DNA from: an uncultured Ilumatobacter sp.
GTDB lineage: Bacteria; Actinomycetota; Acidimicrobiia; Acidimicrobiales; Ilumatobacteraceae
Assembly: GCA_905480335.1 (NCBI GenBank)
Contig: CAJQPY010000003.1
Span: forward strand, 1-64,000
Direction: 5' to 3'
Length of the DNA: 64,000 nucleotides
The notes beneath the pieces are model-generated. The model made no database searches. It was not told where the DNA came from and was given only the letters and a program-made list of their open reading frames with translations. This document shows, piece after piece, positions 9,683-19,129 of this stretch; positions within the stretch are counted from its first letter, which is position 1, and each line of letters starts with the position of its first letter. Position numbers and translations under genes: made by a program.

Positions 9683-9989
9683 TACTCGCAGCAAGGGCGA
9701 TCAGCACGAAGACCACCGCCACGACAACCGAAACGATTGCTCCCCAAATCGCGAACCGCTTGGCCATTACTGACGATGCCTGTGCCCCGACATAGTCACC
9801 CGAGTTGTACTTTCCGTCAACCTGGGCCGCGAACACGATGCTGGCGATGCCAAGCGGCAGACAGCAGAACAGCGTCGACAGGATCGCCCAGGCGAGATAA
9901 CTGTCCGGTTTCGGACCGACGGGGCCACCCGTTGGGCTCCCTGGCGGGCTGTACGGCGGAGGCGGCGGGGGCGGTGGCTGGTTGGTCAT
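9675..9989 (-). CDS. CD225/dispanin family small membrane protein
   Basis: A 104-residue protein with a Pro-rich cytoplasmic N-terminus (MTNQ followed by eight prolines, then PYSPPGSPTGG) and two membrane segments. The first, YLAWAILSTLFCCLPLGIAS, is the dispanin signature with the double Cys, followed by IVFAAQVDGKYNSGDYVGA. Eukaryotic relatives include IFITM proteins; bacterial roles are unknown. The neighbouring DUF2752 gene overlaps it, as these families often co-occur in actinobacteria. A ribosome site GAGGAG lies just ahead of the ATG. Confidence 0.88.
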   Translation of the reverse strand: MTNQPPPPPPPPYSPPGSPTGGPVGPKPDSYLAWAILSTLFCCLPLGIASIVFAAQVDGKYNSGDYVGAQASSVMAKRFAIWGAIVSVVVAVVFVLIALAASNA

Positions 9990-10122
9990 TGATTTCTCCT
10001 CGTCGATGCGTGCAAGCGCTGATCGTCATTCACCCCGAATCTACGCGAACTGATCGGACCGGCCGTGCACGCTGCATCCCGACTGCTGCTCGTCATTGAG
10101 CGGGGACGAGATGGCTCCGGTA

Positions 10123-11199
10123 TCAGCCGGCGAGATGCTGTTCGGCGAGGTCAATGCTCGACAAAACCCGATCGAACAGGCCGGGCATGTCGATGCCGTC
10201 GGCCGACTTCATCCCCAGCTTGTAGCGGGCGTACACGCCGTGCACGATGCACGCCGTCTTAAACGAGTTGAAGCTCCTGTAGTAGCCGAGCTGCGTCAGG
10301 TCGGCACCGGTCTGGTCGGCGTAGTACCTGATTAGGTCGTTGCGCGAGGCGAACCCCGCCAGCGCAGTAGGCGCGACAGCATGAGAGGTCGGGGTGTCGG
10401 ATGGTTCGGCCCAGGCGTTCAGGGCGTACGCGAAATCGGCGAGCGGATCACCGAGCGTGCCAATCTCCCAGTCGAGAACGGCGACCACGTCTCCCCTCTC
10501 ATCGACCATCACGTTGTGCACGCCGTAGTCACCATGCACCACTCGCGCCGGGCCCTGCTCGGGAATCGCCGCGATTAACCGCTCGTACAGCGCATGCACG
10601 CGGTCGTCGTCGTACTCGGCGGCTTCTGCCGAGGCCGTCCACGACCCGTACCACGTACGCAGCTGCCGGGCGACGTATCCCTCGTGCCGCCCGAGATCAC
10701 CCAAGCCGACCTCGTCAGGATTGACAGAATGGAGATGTGCGAGCACGGCGATGAACGACTCTCCCACCCGGCTGCGTGCAGACTCGCTAAGGCGTGACGC
10801 TGTCTGCTCAGCCGTGTAGAGCGCTTCTCCGGCGACCTTGCCCATTACGTAGAAGTGTCGGTCACAGACCGCTCGATCGTCACAGAACCCGATCGGTTCC
10901 GCGACCGGCACGCCGATCGGGTGCAGCGCATCGATGATCCGAAACTCGCGGCGCATGTCGTGCGCTTTTGGGAGCAGCTCTCCCTGCGGTGGACGGCGGA
11001 TGACGAAATGATCACCAGCGGTGTCGGTCAATTCGTAGGTCAGATTGGAGTGCCCGCCCTCGAGTCGCCGCCACGCGCACGGCGGCGTGACACAAGTTTG
11101 CGCCCCCATCCAGGCCTCTACGGCCGCTAAGTCGAATCCGGCGACGTCACGTCCAGCAAGATCAGATTCGCTACTCGTTTTGTTAGATCCGCCGGCCAT
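10123..11199 (-). CDS. Phosphotransferase family protein (APH/ACAD10-like kinase fold)
   Basis: A 358-residue protein of the aminoglycoside phosphotransferase/choline kinase superfamily. The N-lobe has EGGHSNLTYEL and a Lys-poor FVIRRPP strand as in ACAD10/FadE36-type members. The catalytic loop is VVHGDYGVHNVMVD (Brenner motif HGDxxxxN) and the metal motif is AVLDWEIGTLGDPLADFAYAL. FadE36-type homologues accompany acyl-CoA dehydrogenases and probably phosphorylate a lipid or acyl intermediate, so antibiotic resistance is unlikely. It starts 12 bases after the stop of the PGL-PGI gene, suggesting an operon. Confidence 0.85.
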   Translation of the reverse strand: MAGGSNKTSSESDLAGRDVAGFDLAAVEAWMGAQTCVTPPCAWRRLEGGHSNLTYELTDTAGDHFVIRRPPQGELLPKAHDMRREFRIIDALHPIGVPVAEPIGFCDDRAVCDRHFYVMGKVAGEALYTAEQTASRLSESARSRVGESFIAVLAHLHSVNPDEVGLGDLGRHEGYVARQLRTWYGSWTASAEAAEYDDDRVHALYERLIAAIPEQGPARVVHGDYGVHNVMVDERGDVVAVLDWEIGTLGDPLADFAYALNAWAEPSDTPTSHAVAPTALAGFASRNDLIRYYADQTGADLTQLGYYRSFNSFKTACIVHGVYARYKLGMKSADGIDMPGLFDRVLSSIDLAEQHLAG

Positions 11200-11211
11200 C
11201 GACAGATCCTG

Positions 11212-13545
11212 TCAGGTGCGGTGCGCTCGGTACCAGGCAATGAGTGCGTTGGTTGCGCTGTCGTGGTCGTTGGGGCGAGGTGAACCGGTCAGTTCGGGGG
11301 TGATCTGGTTGGCGAGCTCCTTGCCGAGCTCGACACCCCACTGGTCGTAGCTGTTGACTCCGAACACTGTTCCTTGGACGTGGACTATGTGTTCGTATAG
11401 CGCGATCAGCTGCCCCAGCACCGACGGTGTCAGCTGCTCGGCCAAGATCACCGTATTGGGGCGGTTGCCTTCGAAGTTCCGGTGCGGCTCGGCATCGTTG
11501 ACCCGGCCAAACGCAAGCGCCTCAGACTGGGCAAACAGGTTGGCCATCAGTAGGTCCTGATGCTCCTGATACCGATGATTGCCCCGAGCGAAGCCAATGA
11601 GGTCGCACGGAATGATCCGGGTTCCCTGGTGGATCAGTTGATAGAACGCGTGCTGGCCGTTCGTGCCCGGTTCGCCCCAGATAATGGGCCCGGTGTCGTG
11701 GCAGACCGAAGCGCCTTGCAGATCGACCGACTTACCGTTTGACTCCATGTTGAGCTGCTGAAGGTAAGCAGCAAAACGGGCGAGGTCGTTCGAGTAAGGC
11801 AACACGGCTTTGGTGTCGTAGCCCAGGCCGTTAGCAGACCAGATTCCGAGAAGGGCCATGATCACCGGAGCGTTGTCGCGCAGTGGAGCGGAGCGGAAGT
11901 GCTCGTCGATCACGTGGAACCCGCCGAGGAAGTCGCCGAACGCATCGGGTCCAATTGCGAGCATCAGCGACAGCCCGATTGCCGAGTCGACCGAGTAGCG
12001 CCCGCCCACCCAGTCCCAGAACCCAAACATCTTTGTCGTGTCGATTCCAAAGTCGGTCACTCGTTGAGCGTTAGTGGACACGGCAACAAAGTGCTCAGCC
12101 ACCGCCGCTTCGCCCAACGCATCAACAAGCCAGGCGCGGGCAGTACGGGCATTCGTGAGGGTCTCGATCGTACTGAAGGTCTTTGACGCCACGACAAACA
12201 GCGTTGATGCCGGGTCGGAGCCAGCGAGAACGGAGGAGATATCCGCACCGTCGACGTTAGAGACGAACGAGCACCGAATGTTCTCGTTGCGGAACGCACG
12301 CAGCGCCTCGTAAGCCATTGCTGGGCCGAGGTCAGAGCCGCCGATCCCGATGTTCACAACGTGGCGGATGGTTCCCTCGCTGTGCACAAAATGGCAGAAC
12401 GCACGCATTGCCTTGAGCACCTCGTGAACCTCTGGGACGACGTTCACGCCATCGATCATGAACGTCGATCCTTTCGGCATCCGCAGTGCAACATGGCCGA
12501 CAGCTCGATCTTCGGTGACGTTGATGTGCTTGCCAGCAAACATCGCATCGCGTCGCGCCTCAACACCGGAACCCGCGGCCAATGCCAGCAGTGCGTCGAT
12601 GATGCTGTTGTTGACGGGCTCCTTCGACCAGTCGATGCGCAGATCCCCCGCTGTCGTGACATACCGCTCCGCACGGCCGGGGTCCGTGTCGAATAGCTCT
12701 CGCAGGTGTGCGGGCCGCGGGATGAGCGGGAGCGAACCGAGCGTGACCCTGTCTGTCGAGGAAGCGTCCATACTGCTTGGACGGTAGCGAACTGTGTCCG
12801 CCAGACCGGCCGATTCGGGGTCGACTGGATACCCCTGCGCATCGACTTCGGTGAACTCGGACGGCTTGAGCGCTGCGGCTGCGGCGCGATCGAGGTAGAT
12901 CACCGTGTGGTCGAGCCCAATCGCCGCCACCGGCAGCGACTCGTCGATCCATGCAGCACCACGCCGCTGGGCGCCATGAACCCATTGCGCAACCACGTCA
13001 GCCTTCGCTGCACCTGTTGCGAGCAGGATGCGCGCACCAGCTCGGTTCACGACGTCGACGCTGAGCGTCATTCGGTCACGGCCGTTGAACTCACCGATCG
13101 TGAACACGGGGGCCGTCGAGGTGAGCGCCCGTCTCGCGGCTGGGTGCGGAGCCGGCGCCCACGACGCAGTGTGTCCGTCATCGCCAAGACCGAGATGGAT
13201 CACGTCGAATTGCTCTGGCAACGTCGCCGCGTACTCGCTGGCTGCGGCTTTGAGATCGACCGCAGTCACCGGCATCGCGTGATGATCGGCAGGGAAAGCA
13301 ACGAGTTGCGTGGCGTTGCGGTCTGCGTCGCCGTCGGGCGCGATGCGTTCGTCGACTTGCCAGACTGAGACCGCCCGCCAGCCGACATCAAAGTCAGCGG
13401 CGAGTGCCTCGAAGAGCGAGGGCGCCGATCTCCCGCCGCTCACGGCGAGCGTCGCCATCTGGCGCTCGGTGATCGCGATGCGCAATCGGGTTGCGATGTG
13501 GTGCGCCGCCGCTGATGCCGGGCTCGTTGAGACTCGAACGTCCAT
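11212..13545 (-). CDS. Fused 6-phosphogluconolactonase / glucose-6-phosphate isomerase
   Basis: One 777-residue frame joins two sugar-phosphate enzymes. Residues about 1-235 are 6-phosphogluconolactonase (pentose phosphate pathway): AVSGGRSAP (34-42), VDER (64-67) and [14 protein letters not shown] (118-131). Residues about 259-777 are phosphoglucose isomerase (glycolysis): [13 protein letters not shown], the signature [33 protein letters not shown], and [12 protein letters not shown] near the end. No stop separates them; the linker is about 25 residues. An internal ATG at 12771 could in principle start a free isomerase of 519 residues, but no Shine-Dalgarno sequence precedes it. The ATG at 13545 was chosen because 69 further upstream codons carry no family sequence and overlap the divergent rarD promoter. 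The phosphotransferase follows 12 bases downstream. Confidence 0.92.
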   Translation of the reverse strand: MDVRVSTSPASAAAHHIATRLRIAITERQMATLAVSGGRSAPSLFEALAADFDVGWRAVSVWQVDERIAPDGDADRNATQLVAFPADHHAMPVTAVDLKAAASEYAATLPEQFDVIHLGLGDDGHTASWAPAPHPAARRALTSTAPVFTIGEFNGRDRMTLSVDVVNRAGARILLATGAAKADVVAQWVHGAQRRGAAWIDESLPVAAIGLDHTVIYLDRAAAAALKPSEFTEVDAQGYPVDPESAGLADTVRYRPSSMDASSTDRVTLGSLPLIPRPAHLRELFDTDPGRAERYVTTAGDLRIDWSKEPVNNSIIDALLALAAGSGVEARRDAMFAGKHINVTEDRAVGHVALRMPKGSTFMIDGVNVVPEVHEVLKAMRAFCHFVHSEGTIRHVVNIGIGGSDLGPAMAYEALRAFRNENIRCSFVSNVDGADISSVLAGSDPASTLFVVASKTFSTIETLTNARTARAWLVDALGEAAVAEHFVAVSTNAQRVTDFGIDTTKMFGFWDWVGGRYSVDSAIGLSLMLAIGPDAFGDFLGGFHVIDEHFRSAPLRDNAPVIMALLGIWSANGLGYDTKAVLPYSNDLARFAAYLQQLNMESNGKSVDLQGASVCHDTGPIIWGEPGTNGQHAFYQLIHQGTRIIPCDLIGFARGNHRYQEHQDLLMANLFAQSEALAFGRVNDAEPHRNFEGNRPNTVILAEQLTPSVLGQLIALYEHIVHVQGTVFGVNSYDQWGVELGKELANQITPELTGSPRPNDHDSATNALIAWYRAHRT

Positions 13546-13636
13546 ACTCGCAACGTACCGGGCCCGCCGATGGCCACAGGCCGTGACAATCCGATCGTGC
13601 ATACAGACCTCCGTTCTGGGGCGTAGGGTTTTGAGC

Positions 13637-14623
13637 GTGATCCGCCGATCGACGAATGCGGGTGCCGCTACCAATGCTGCTGATGCTGCTGCGGCGACCG
13701 AGGTCCTCCGGGCTGACAACGATTCTGAGGGGGCCCTCTCCGTTGACGGCATCAGCCGCGGGGTTCGCGTCGGTGTCGCTGCCTATGTGATCTGGGGGCT
13801 GCTCACCATCTACTGGAAGCAGTTGAGCGCGTTCGCGGCGCTCGAGTTGATCGGTTGGCGAATGGCGTGTGCCGGCGTTGTCATGGCGGCCATCGTCACA
13901 GTTCGCGGATCGTGGCCTCGGTTGCGCACAGCATTGGGCGACCGCACCACAGTGGTTCGGCTGATTGCAGCCGCAGGGCTTCTGACGGCCAACTGGGGAA
14001 GCTACGTGTGGGCGGTGGTGAACGATCGAGTGATCGAAACTGCGCTCGGCTACTTCATTGCACCGCTCGCAACGATGGCAATCGGTGTTTTCGTGCTCCG
14101 CGAGCAGCCGTCGACCGCTCAACGGATTGCGTTCGGGCTGGCGTCGGTCGCCGTGGTGATTCTCACCATTTCCAACGGCCAGCCACCGTGGGTCGCCCTG
14201 GTACTCGCTGGCACCTGGAGCCTGTACGGGTTGTCCAAGCGTCAGATCAGCCTCGACGCCATCGACAGCCTCGCCGGCGAGACATTTGTTCTCTTTGCTC
14301 CGGCGGTCGCGCTCCTCATTGCCGTCAGCGGCCGCACCAACAGCGTCGTTTCCTTGGCAGACACAAGCGAGTGGATATTCGTTTTCGGCACCGGCGCGAT
14401 CACGGCCATCCCGCTGATGTTGTTCGCTTCTGCAGCTAAGTCGATCCCGTTCACGCTGCTCGGGCCGCTCAACCTCATCGTGCCCGTTATCAACTTCGGT
14501 CTCGGATGGCTGCTCTACGACGAGGAAATTCCCGCGGAACGGGTATTGGGCTTTTCATTCGTCTGGGTTGCGCTGATCGTTGTGATGTACGACCGAATTC
14601 GTTCGGTCCGAGGGTCACGCTGA
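13637..14623 (+). CDS. rarD: EamA/RarD-type drug/metabolite transporter
   Basis: A 328-residue inner-membrane protein with about ten transmembrane helices in two EamA repeats, after a roughly 35-residue Ala-rich cytoplasmic tail. RarD signatures are [60 protein letters not shown] and the C-terminal [13 protein letters not shown]. RarD proteins are annotated as chloramphenicol-sensitive permeases, but physiological substrates are unknown. The GTG at 13637 was chosen: the frame is open much further upstream, but that region overlaps the oppositely oriented fusion gene. A TAGGG lies about ten bases ahead. Confidence 0.9.
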   Translation: MIRRSTNAGAATNAADAAAATEVLRADNDSEGALSVDGISRGVRVGVAAYVIWGLLTIYWKQLSAFAALELIGWRMACAGVVMAAIVTVRGSWPRLRTALGDRTTVVRLIAAAGLLTANWGSYVWAVVNDRVIETALGYFIAPLATMAIGVFVLREQPSTAQRIAFGLASVAVVILTISNGQPPWVALVLAGTWSLYGLSKRQISLDAIDSLAGETFVLFAPAVALLIAVSGRTNSVVSLADTSEWIFVFGTGAITAIPLMLFASAAKSIPFTLLGPLNLIVPVINFGLGWLLYDEEIPAERVLGFSFVWVALIVVMYDRIRSVRGSR

Positions 14624-14720
14624 CGATCGGCGCCGTCACTTTCGAAGAGGCGACGACCCCCTCAGCCTCGGCGGTGCAACGGTCAACGACGCGACGAAGC
14701 TGCTCGGTTAGCATGAATAT

Positions 14721-15005
14721 ATGCGTCGCATCGTCATCACCATTCCCTTGCTCGCTCTGGTCGTTAGTGCCTGCTCTGGAACCGAGAGCTATAAGGACCA
14801 GACCGAGGACTTCCTTAACGACGATGTGCAGGTCGAAAATGCCGTCGGCGGCGAAGTCTCCGACGCGTCATGTGACGAGCCTGACAACACCGACGTAGGC
14901 ACTGAGTACCAGTGCACGGCCGAGGTCGCTGAGTTAGGAACTGCGACGTTCGACGTGCTGATCAACGAAAAGGATTCGTTCCTGGTCACCGATTTCAACT
15001 TCTGA
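14721..15005 (+). CDS. DUF4333-like secreted lipoprotein
   Basis: A 94-residue lipoprotein. The signal MRRIVITIPLLALVVSAC ends in a lipobox at Cys18. The mature part resembles DUF4333: a helix (YKDQTEDFLNDDVQ), a Cys pair (ASCDEP...EYQCTAEV) and a final strand (TFDVLINEKDSFLVTDFNF). Actinobacterial DUF4333 proteins are small exported domains of unknown function. The ATG follows a weak AGCATGAATAT context with no strong ribosome site. It is on the same strand as rarD, 97 bases downstream. Confidence 0.75.
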   Translation: MRRIVITIPLLALVVSACSGTESYKDQTEDFLNDDVQVENAVGGEVSDASCDEPDNTDVGTEYQCTAEVAELGTATFDVLINEKDSFLVTDFNF

Positions 15006-15054
15006 GCTGGTCGTCCGGCCGCGCTGCGCCGTTTCCGGCACCAAAGCCGCCGAC

Positions 15055-15882
15055 CTACCCCTCTGCCGTTCGATAGTCACCAAATGTCTCGTCGCGACTC
15101 GTAAGCGCCGAGGTGACGCCCCGGCTGAAACGGTCGTGATATTCGATCGAACTCGGCTGATGGAACCCAATCGCGTTGATGTCGGCGGTTGCCCGCATGC
15201 CGTTGCGCATACCCATCGCCTCCATTGAGCGATGGACAACGCGCTTATTCAGCGCCTGCAGGTCCGACGGCACCTTGGCGACCCGTTCCGCAACGGCGAG
15301 CACAGCAGCATCGAGCTCATCGGCTGGAAACGAACGGTTGGCAAAACCGGCTTCGACCGCTTCCACACCTGATAACGAGTCGCCGGTCAGCATTGCTTCC
15401 ATCGCGCGACGCATACCCATCATCCAGACGTGCCATCCCATATCAGGGCTACTCATCGAACGGACCGGCGGGTAACCAATCTCCGCATCGTCAGCGACGT
15501 ACACGAGGTCACACGCTGTTGCGAGCTCCGTTCCACCGGCCAGGCAGTAGCCATGCACCTGGGCGATAATCGGGATACTCAAATCCATCATCTCGAACCA
15601 TCCCTGGAGCACGTGACGTGCCCAGCCTCCATCGGCCGGGCTAATCGTCCAGGGCGGGCGTTCTGCCGGGTCCTGAGCCAGGTCGTAGCCCGCAGAGAAG
15701 CAGGAACCTGCACCCCGGATCACCACGACGCGGACGGTCGGATCCCGGTCCGCTGTACGCAACGCGTCAAATAGGGCGCTACGTAGATTGTGCGACAGCG
15801 CGTTTCGCTTCGATGGTCGGTTCAGGGTCAAGCGCCGAACGTGTTCGGTGGGTTCGTCGATCAATACGACTTCATCGGTCAT
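15055..15882 (-). CDS. Enoyl-CoA hydratase/isomerase family protein
   Basis: A 275-residue crotonase-fold protein. TLNRPSKRNALS near residues 19-30, the oxyanion-hole strand CFSAGYDLAQD near residue 61, and VHGYCLAGGTELATACDLV near residue 109 are typical. The insert around SSPDMGWHVWMMGMRR and the Glu within GGTELA differ slightly among hydratases, isomerases and dehalogenases, so the exact reaction is open. It is on the same strand as the liv operon and begins about 130 bases after the livK stop; a hairpin between them may separate the units. Confidence 0.9.
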   Translation of the reverse strand: MTDEVVLIDEPTEHVRRLTLNRPSKRNALSHNLRSALFDALRTADRDPTVRVVVIRGAGSCFSAGYDLAQDPAERPPWTISPADGGWARHVLQGWFEMMDLSIPIIAQVHGYCLAGGTELATACDLVYVADDAEIGYPPVRSMSSPDMGWHVWMMGMRRAMEAMLTGDSLSGVEAVEAGFANRSFPADELDAAVLAVAERVAKVPSDLQALNKRVVHRSMEAMGMRNGMRATADINAIGFHQPSSIEYHDRFSRGVTSALTSRDETFGDYRTAEG

Positions 15883-15948
15883 CGCCGGACCGTACTGACT
15901 GAAATGCGATTTGAGCGATCCGGGCCACTGCGATGGCTGGACGCGAAC

Positions 15949-15981
15949 GGGCCCGCCGCTCCCACTCGGAACGACGGGCCC
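15949..15981. terminator. Weak hairpin after livK
   Basis: GGGCCCG (15949-15955) and CGGGCCC (15975-15981) form a 7-base GC stem with a 19-base loop, about 30 bases past the livK stop on the minus strand. No U-tract follows, so this would be a U-less terminator at best. Confidence 0.35.
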
Positions 15982-16011
15982 ATCAGGTCTTCGGTTATTC
16001 AGTAACTCAGA

Positions 16012-17520
16012 TCAGCCCGAGAACGTGCCGAGGGACCCGTTCAGGTCGACTGGGTCGCCCACAGCTACGAAGCCGCCGATCTCGGTCGACCAGACTCGCA
16101 GCTGTGTGCCTTCGGCAAGGTAGCCGTCGTCTGGGCCCATCACGTAGACCAGACCGTTGAGCAGCAGCGGCGACGAGTAGTTGACGTTGCGCGCCGCGTT
16201 GATGATGCCCTCACGGCTCAGGTTGCCGGCGTCTGCGGCCTCCTGGATTGCCTTGACCGCAACCTCCATCGACTCCCAGCCTGCTGCGGCGATGCCACCT
16301 GGGTCGGCTTCCGAACCAGTCGCAGCGAACGCCTCGAGGTAAGCAATGGCGCCCTCGTCGGTCGTGGCGACTTCCTCGTTGTTGACGTCCTTGAGGTTGT
16401 TCGATGTGAATACGCCGTCGGCACCGCCGTTGCCGACCGCACCGAAGAAGATCGGATTAGCGCATGTGGCAGTCTGGTAGATCGATGCGTCGAAGTCGGC
16501 GTTGGCAGCCTTTTGGTTGCCGATTTCGGTCATGAACGCAATGCACTGGGCCCCGAGCGGAACCGCAAGGATCGTGTCGGGATTCGCCGCAACCAGGTTC
16601 GTGACTTGTCCCGACGGTGCACCGGAATCAGACGCTTCAATGGTTTCACTAACCACAACCTCGATTCCGTTTTCTTCAGCTGCAGCCTCGAACGCCTCGG
16701 CGTACGCTTGGCCGAACTCGTTGTTCACGTAGAACAGCCCAGCGGTGGTTGCACCATCAGCGGCAGCCTGTTTGGCCCACAACTGCGATTCGATGGCGTA
16801 AGGCACCAACAGACCGGTCGTCCACGGGTTGTTCTCAACATCGCCCCAGTTCGGGGCACCCGTGGATGCGGTCAGTTGTGGGATGCACTGAGCATTTAGG
16901 TCTTCCTGGATCGCCAGGTTGTTCGGCGAACCGATCACACCGGCGATGATGTCGACTTCCTCGTCGAAGACAAGTTCGTCGATGTTGGCAACCGTCAAGT
17001 CAGCTGTGTACTGATCGTCCTTGACGATGAGCTCTAGCTCCTGGCCGTTCACTCCACCATTCTCGGCGTTGTAGTAATCGATGTAGGCCTGCTGGCCGTC
17101 GGCGAAGGGGGCGAACAGCACCGCCGGGCCACCCGACAACGGAATTGACGTTCCGATCGTGATCGTTCCTTCGATCGCTGCGGTTGCAGCGCCAGGGTCT
17201 TCACAGTTACTAACGTCAACGGCAAAGGCATTCCCGCTCGCGTCTTCTGAATCACCATCGACGACGTCTTCGGCCTCGTCAACGACGTCCTCCACGACGT
17301 CGTCGGCTTCGTCAACGACGTCTTCCGCAACGTCAACAACATCCTCCGCAACGTCCTCTACGACATCGGCGGCATCTTCTGCGACGTCTTCAACCGCATC
17401 TACACCATCTTCTGCCGCACTTTCGACGTCATCGACGACAGAGTCGGCGTCACTCCCGCATGCCGCAAAAGCAAGCGCTCCCGCTGCGGCAAGCGCCACA
17501 AGTTGCAAATTTCGGGCCAT
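16012..17520 (-). CDS. livK: Branched-chain amino acid-type ABC transporter substrate-binding lipoprotein
   Basis: A 502-residue extracellular receptor that would deliver an amino acid or amide to LivHM. The signal MARNLQLVALAAAGALAFAAC has a lipobox Cys21. Residues about 26-90 are an almost pure Val-Glu/Asp-Asp tract made of imperfect VEDVAEDVVD-type repeats. From about residue 106 a Peripla_BP_6 domain follows: ITIGTSIPLSGGPAVLFAPF, NGQELELIVKDDQYT, and ITGVIGSPNN-like and AGLFYVNNEFGQAYAEAFE segments. It is the last gene of the liv operon, 142 bases after livM. The ligand cannot be read from sequence; Leu/Ile/Val, urea and short amides are candidates. Confidence 0.9.
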   Translation of the reverse strand: MARNLQLVALAAAGALAFAACGSDADSVVDDVESAAEDGVDAVEDVAEDAADVVEDVAEDVVDVAEDVVDEADDVVEDVVDEAEDVVDGDSEDASGNAFAVDVSNCEDPGAATAAIEGTITIGTSIPLSGGPAVLFAPFADGQQAYIDYYNAENGGVNGQELELIVKDDQYTADLTVANIDELVFDEEVDIIAGVIGSPNNLAIQEDLNAQCIPQLTASTGAPNWGDVENNPWTTGLLVPYAIESQLWAKQAAADGATTAGLFYVNNEFGQAYAEAFEAAAEENGIEVVVSETIEASDSGAPSGQVTNLVAANPDTILAVPLGAQCIAFMTEIGNQKAANADFDASIYQTATCANPIFFGAVGNGGADGVFTSNNLKDVNNEEVATTDEGAIAYLEAFAATGSEADPGGIAAAGWESMEVAVKAIQEAADAGNLSREGIINAARNVNYSSPLLLNGLVYVMGPDDGYLAEGTQLRVWSTEIGGFVAVGDPVDLNGSLGTFSG

Positions 17521-17662
17521 TTTCGATTTTCCCCCTATTTGGTGGTTGATGTTGCGCGTTCACGCTCTCTTGGAGTGGGCTCGCAAACAAAGTAAGCCCA
17601 CATTGTCGACGGTATCGGCCAACGGCACCGCTTTACAGGCAGCCTCCCGAGATTTGTCGTTG

Positions 17663-19129
17663 TCAGCGTCCCTGAACTTGCACGCCTTCGGGCGCCTTCG
17701 CCGCACGCGACTCACTGGGCGGCTTCGGAATGATCTGTACGAATCTGCTCCGAAAGATCCTGAAGGTCCCCACCGCTCCGAACGGAACGAACCGAGCGAA
17801 AAGGATCAAAAGCACACCAAAGATCACGCCGCCCAATCCATCGAGCTTTCCGCCGTCGCTGATCCCAAGCAGCATCACTCCAGCCGCAACTAGGGCGCTC
17901 ATTGAACCGACCACGACAAGCACGGCTTTCCATGCACCGTTTGAAACATTGGCCCGAATGTCGTTGCGATGTTGCATCACGTACCGGGCGACCACGACCA
18001 TGACCACGGCAACGAGCACGATCAACGTAATCGTGAAGACCGCCTCGTAGTCAGCGGGTGCCTCGCCGATGCTGCGCGCGATCTCGTTAACGAACACATA
18101 GAACACCGCACCAACCATCGGCCCCCAATTCTGCGCTGCGCCGCCGACCACCATGGCCACGAGTAAGGTAATGGCTCCGAAGAGCCCGAACAGAGGCACG
18201 TCTGCGTCGACGAGTCCGAGTTTCAGGCCGAACAGTGCGCCGCCGATGCCCGTGATTGCTCCGGAGAGGCCGAAGGCGACGGTCTTAATGACCGAAAGAT
18301 TTACGCCCATCACCTCTGCTGCAAGTTCGTTATCGCGCGTCGCCACCATCGCCCGTCCAATCCGGCTGCGCATGATTCCCGACACCATCAACATGATGAA
18401 CAGCAGCAAGGCAAGTGAGAGGTAGATCATCCACTGGTTGAGGTCGGCGCGACCGTCGAGTCCGGTCGGCAGCTTGATGCCGAAGAAATCGAACACGTAC
18501 TCCGGCGGCGTGTATTTGTCGCCCTTGATTCCAGTGGCCCCACCGGTAACGTCCTCGAATTTCTCGTACTTGAGGATGGAGCGCACCGCCTCCACGAAGA
18601 CCAACGTAGTTAGGGCCAGATAGATACCTTTTAGTCGTAGCGCTGGCAGTCCAACAACGCACCCGACCAGGAAACACAAAGCCGCTGCGACCGGAATAGT
18701 CCAGCCCGGATCCCAGACGTTCTCATCGCCAAAGAAGGGCGTGGACACACGGCCTTGCGTCAGGACGAGGCCTGTGTAGGCACCAATTGCGAAGAAAGCC
18801 GAATGGCCGATCGATAACTGGCCTGTGTACCCAGTGATGAGATTCACGCCCATGACAGCAATTGCGATGATGAACGCGTCGGCGAGTAGGCCGAGTCCGG
18901 AATTCGACCAGCCACCGCCCACGATGCCGGTGACACCAAACACCCGCATCAGTAAGTAGGCCAGCGGCAACGCGAAGACCAACACCCGGCCAAGCCAATG
19001 GAGCGCGCCGTGCTGAGGCGTGAAGACCGGAAGGCCTCCCGCCGACTTACCGCTCACGACTTCGGTCGCCATCTCGACTTCTCCGTCGTCGAGAGTCACG
19101 CTGTCACCCTCGTGGTGCACATCGCTCAT
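17663..19129 (-). CDS. livM: Branched-chain amino acid ABC transporter permease LivM
   Basis: A 488-residue permease subunit, longer than typical LivM because of a C-terminal extension (about 420-488) with two extra helices and a basic tail. The core has GYTGQLSIGHSAFFAIGAY, LRLKGIYLALTTLVFVEAVR, SRIGRAMVATRDNELAAEVMGV and FGLSGAITGIGGALFG, all LivM signatures. The start ATG at 19129 shares its A with the livH stop (TGATG, one-base overlap), which settles the start and implies coupled translation. A longer open frame upstream is inside livH. Confidence 0.92.
   Translation of the reverse strand: MSDVHHEGDSVTLDDGEVEMATEVVSGKSAGGLPVFTPQHGALHWLGRVLVFALPLAYLLMRVFGVTGIVGGGWSNSGLGLLADAFIIAIAVMGVNLITGYTGQLSIGHSAFFAIGAYTGLVLTQGRVSTPFFGDENVWDPGWTIPVAAALCFLVGCVVGLPALRLKGIYLALTTLVFVEAVRSILKYEKFEDVTGGATGIKGDKYTPPEYVFDFFGIKLPTGLDGRADLNQWMIYLSLALLLFIMLMVSGIMRSRIGRAMVATRDNELAAEVMGVNLSVIKTVAFGLSGAITGIGGALFGLKLGLVDADVPLFGLFGAITLLVAMVVGGAAQNWGPMVGAVFYVFVNEIARSIGEAPADYEAVFTITLIVLVAVVMVVVARYVMQHRNDIRANVSNGAWKAVLVVVGSMSALVAAGVMLLGISDGGKLDGLGGVIFGVLLILFARFVPFGAVGTFRIFRSRFVQIIPKPPSESRAAKAPEGVQVQGR

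Noticed and set aside
10123-11199. Aminoglycoside resistance gene
   Set aside because: The kinase fold is shared, but the sequence resembles ACAD10/FadE36-type phosphotransferases of lipid metabolism and the context is sugar metabolism.
12769-12771. Separate pgi gene starting at the internal ATG 12771
   Set aside because: No ribosome binding site precedes it and there is no stop codon between the lactonase and isomerase parts, so a fusion is the simpler reading.
13546-13752. N-terminal 69-codon extension of the lactonase-isomerase fusion
   Set aside because: No conserved sequence, and it would overlap the start and promoter of the divergent rarD gene.
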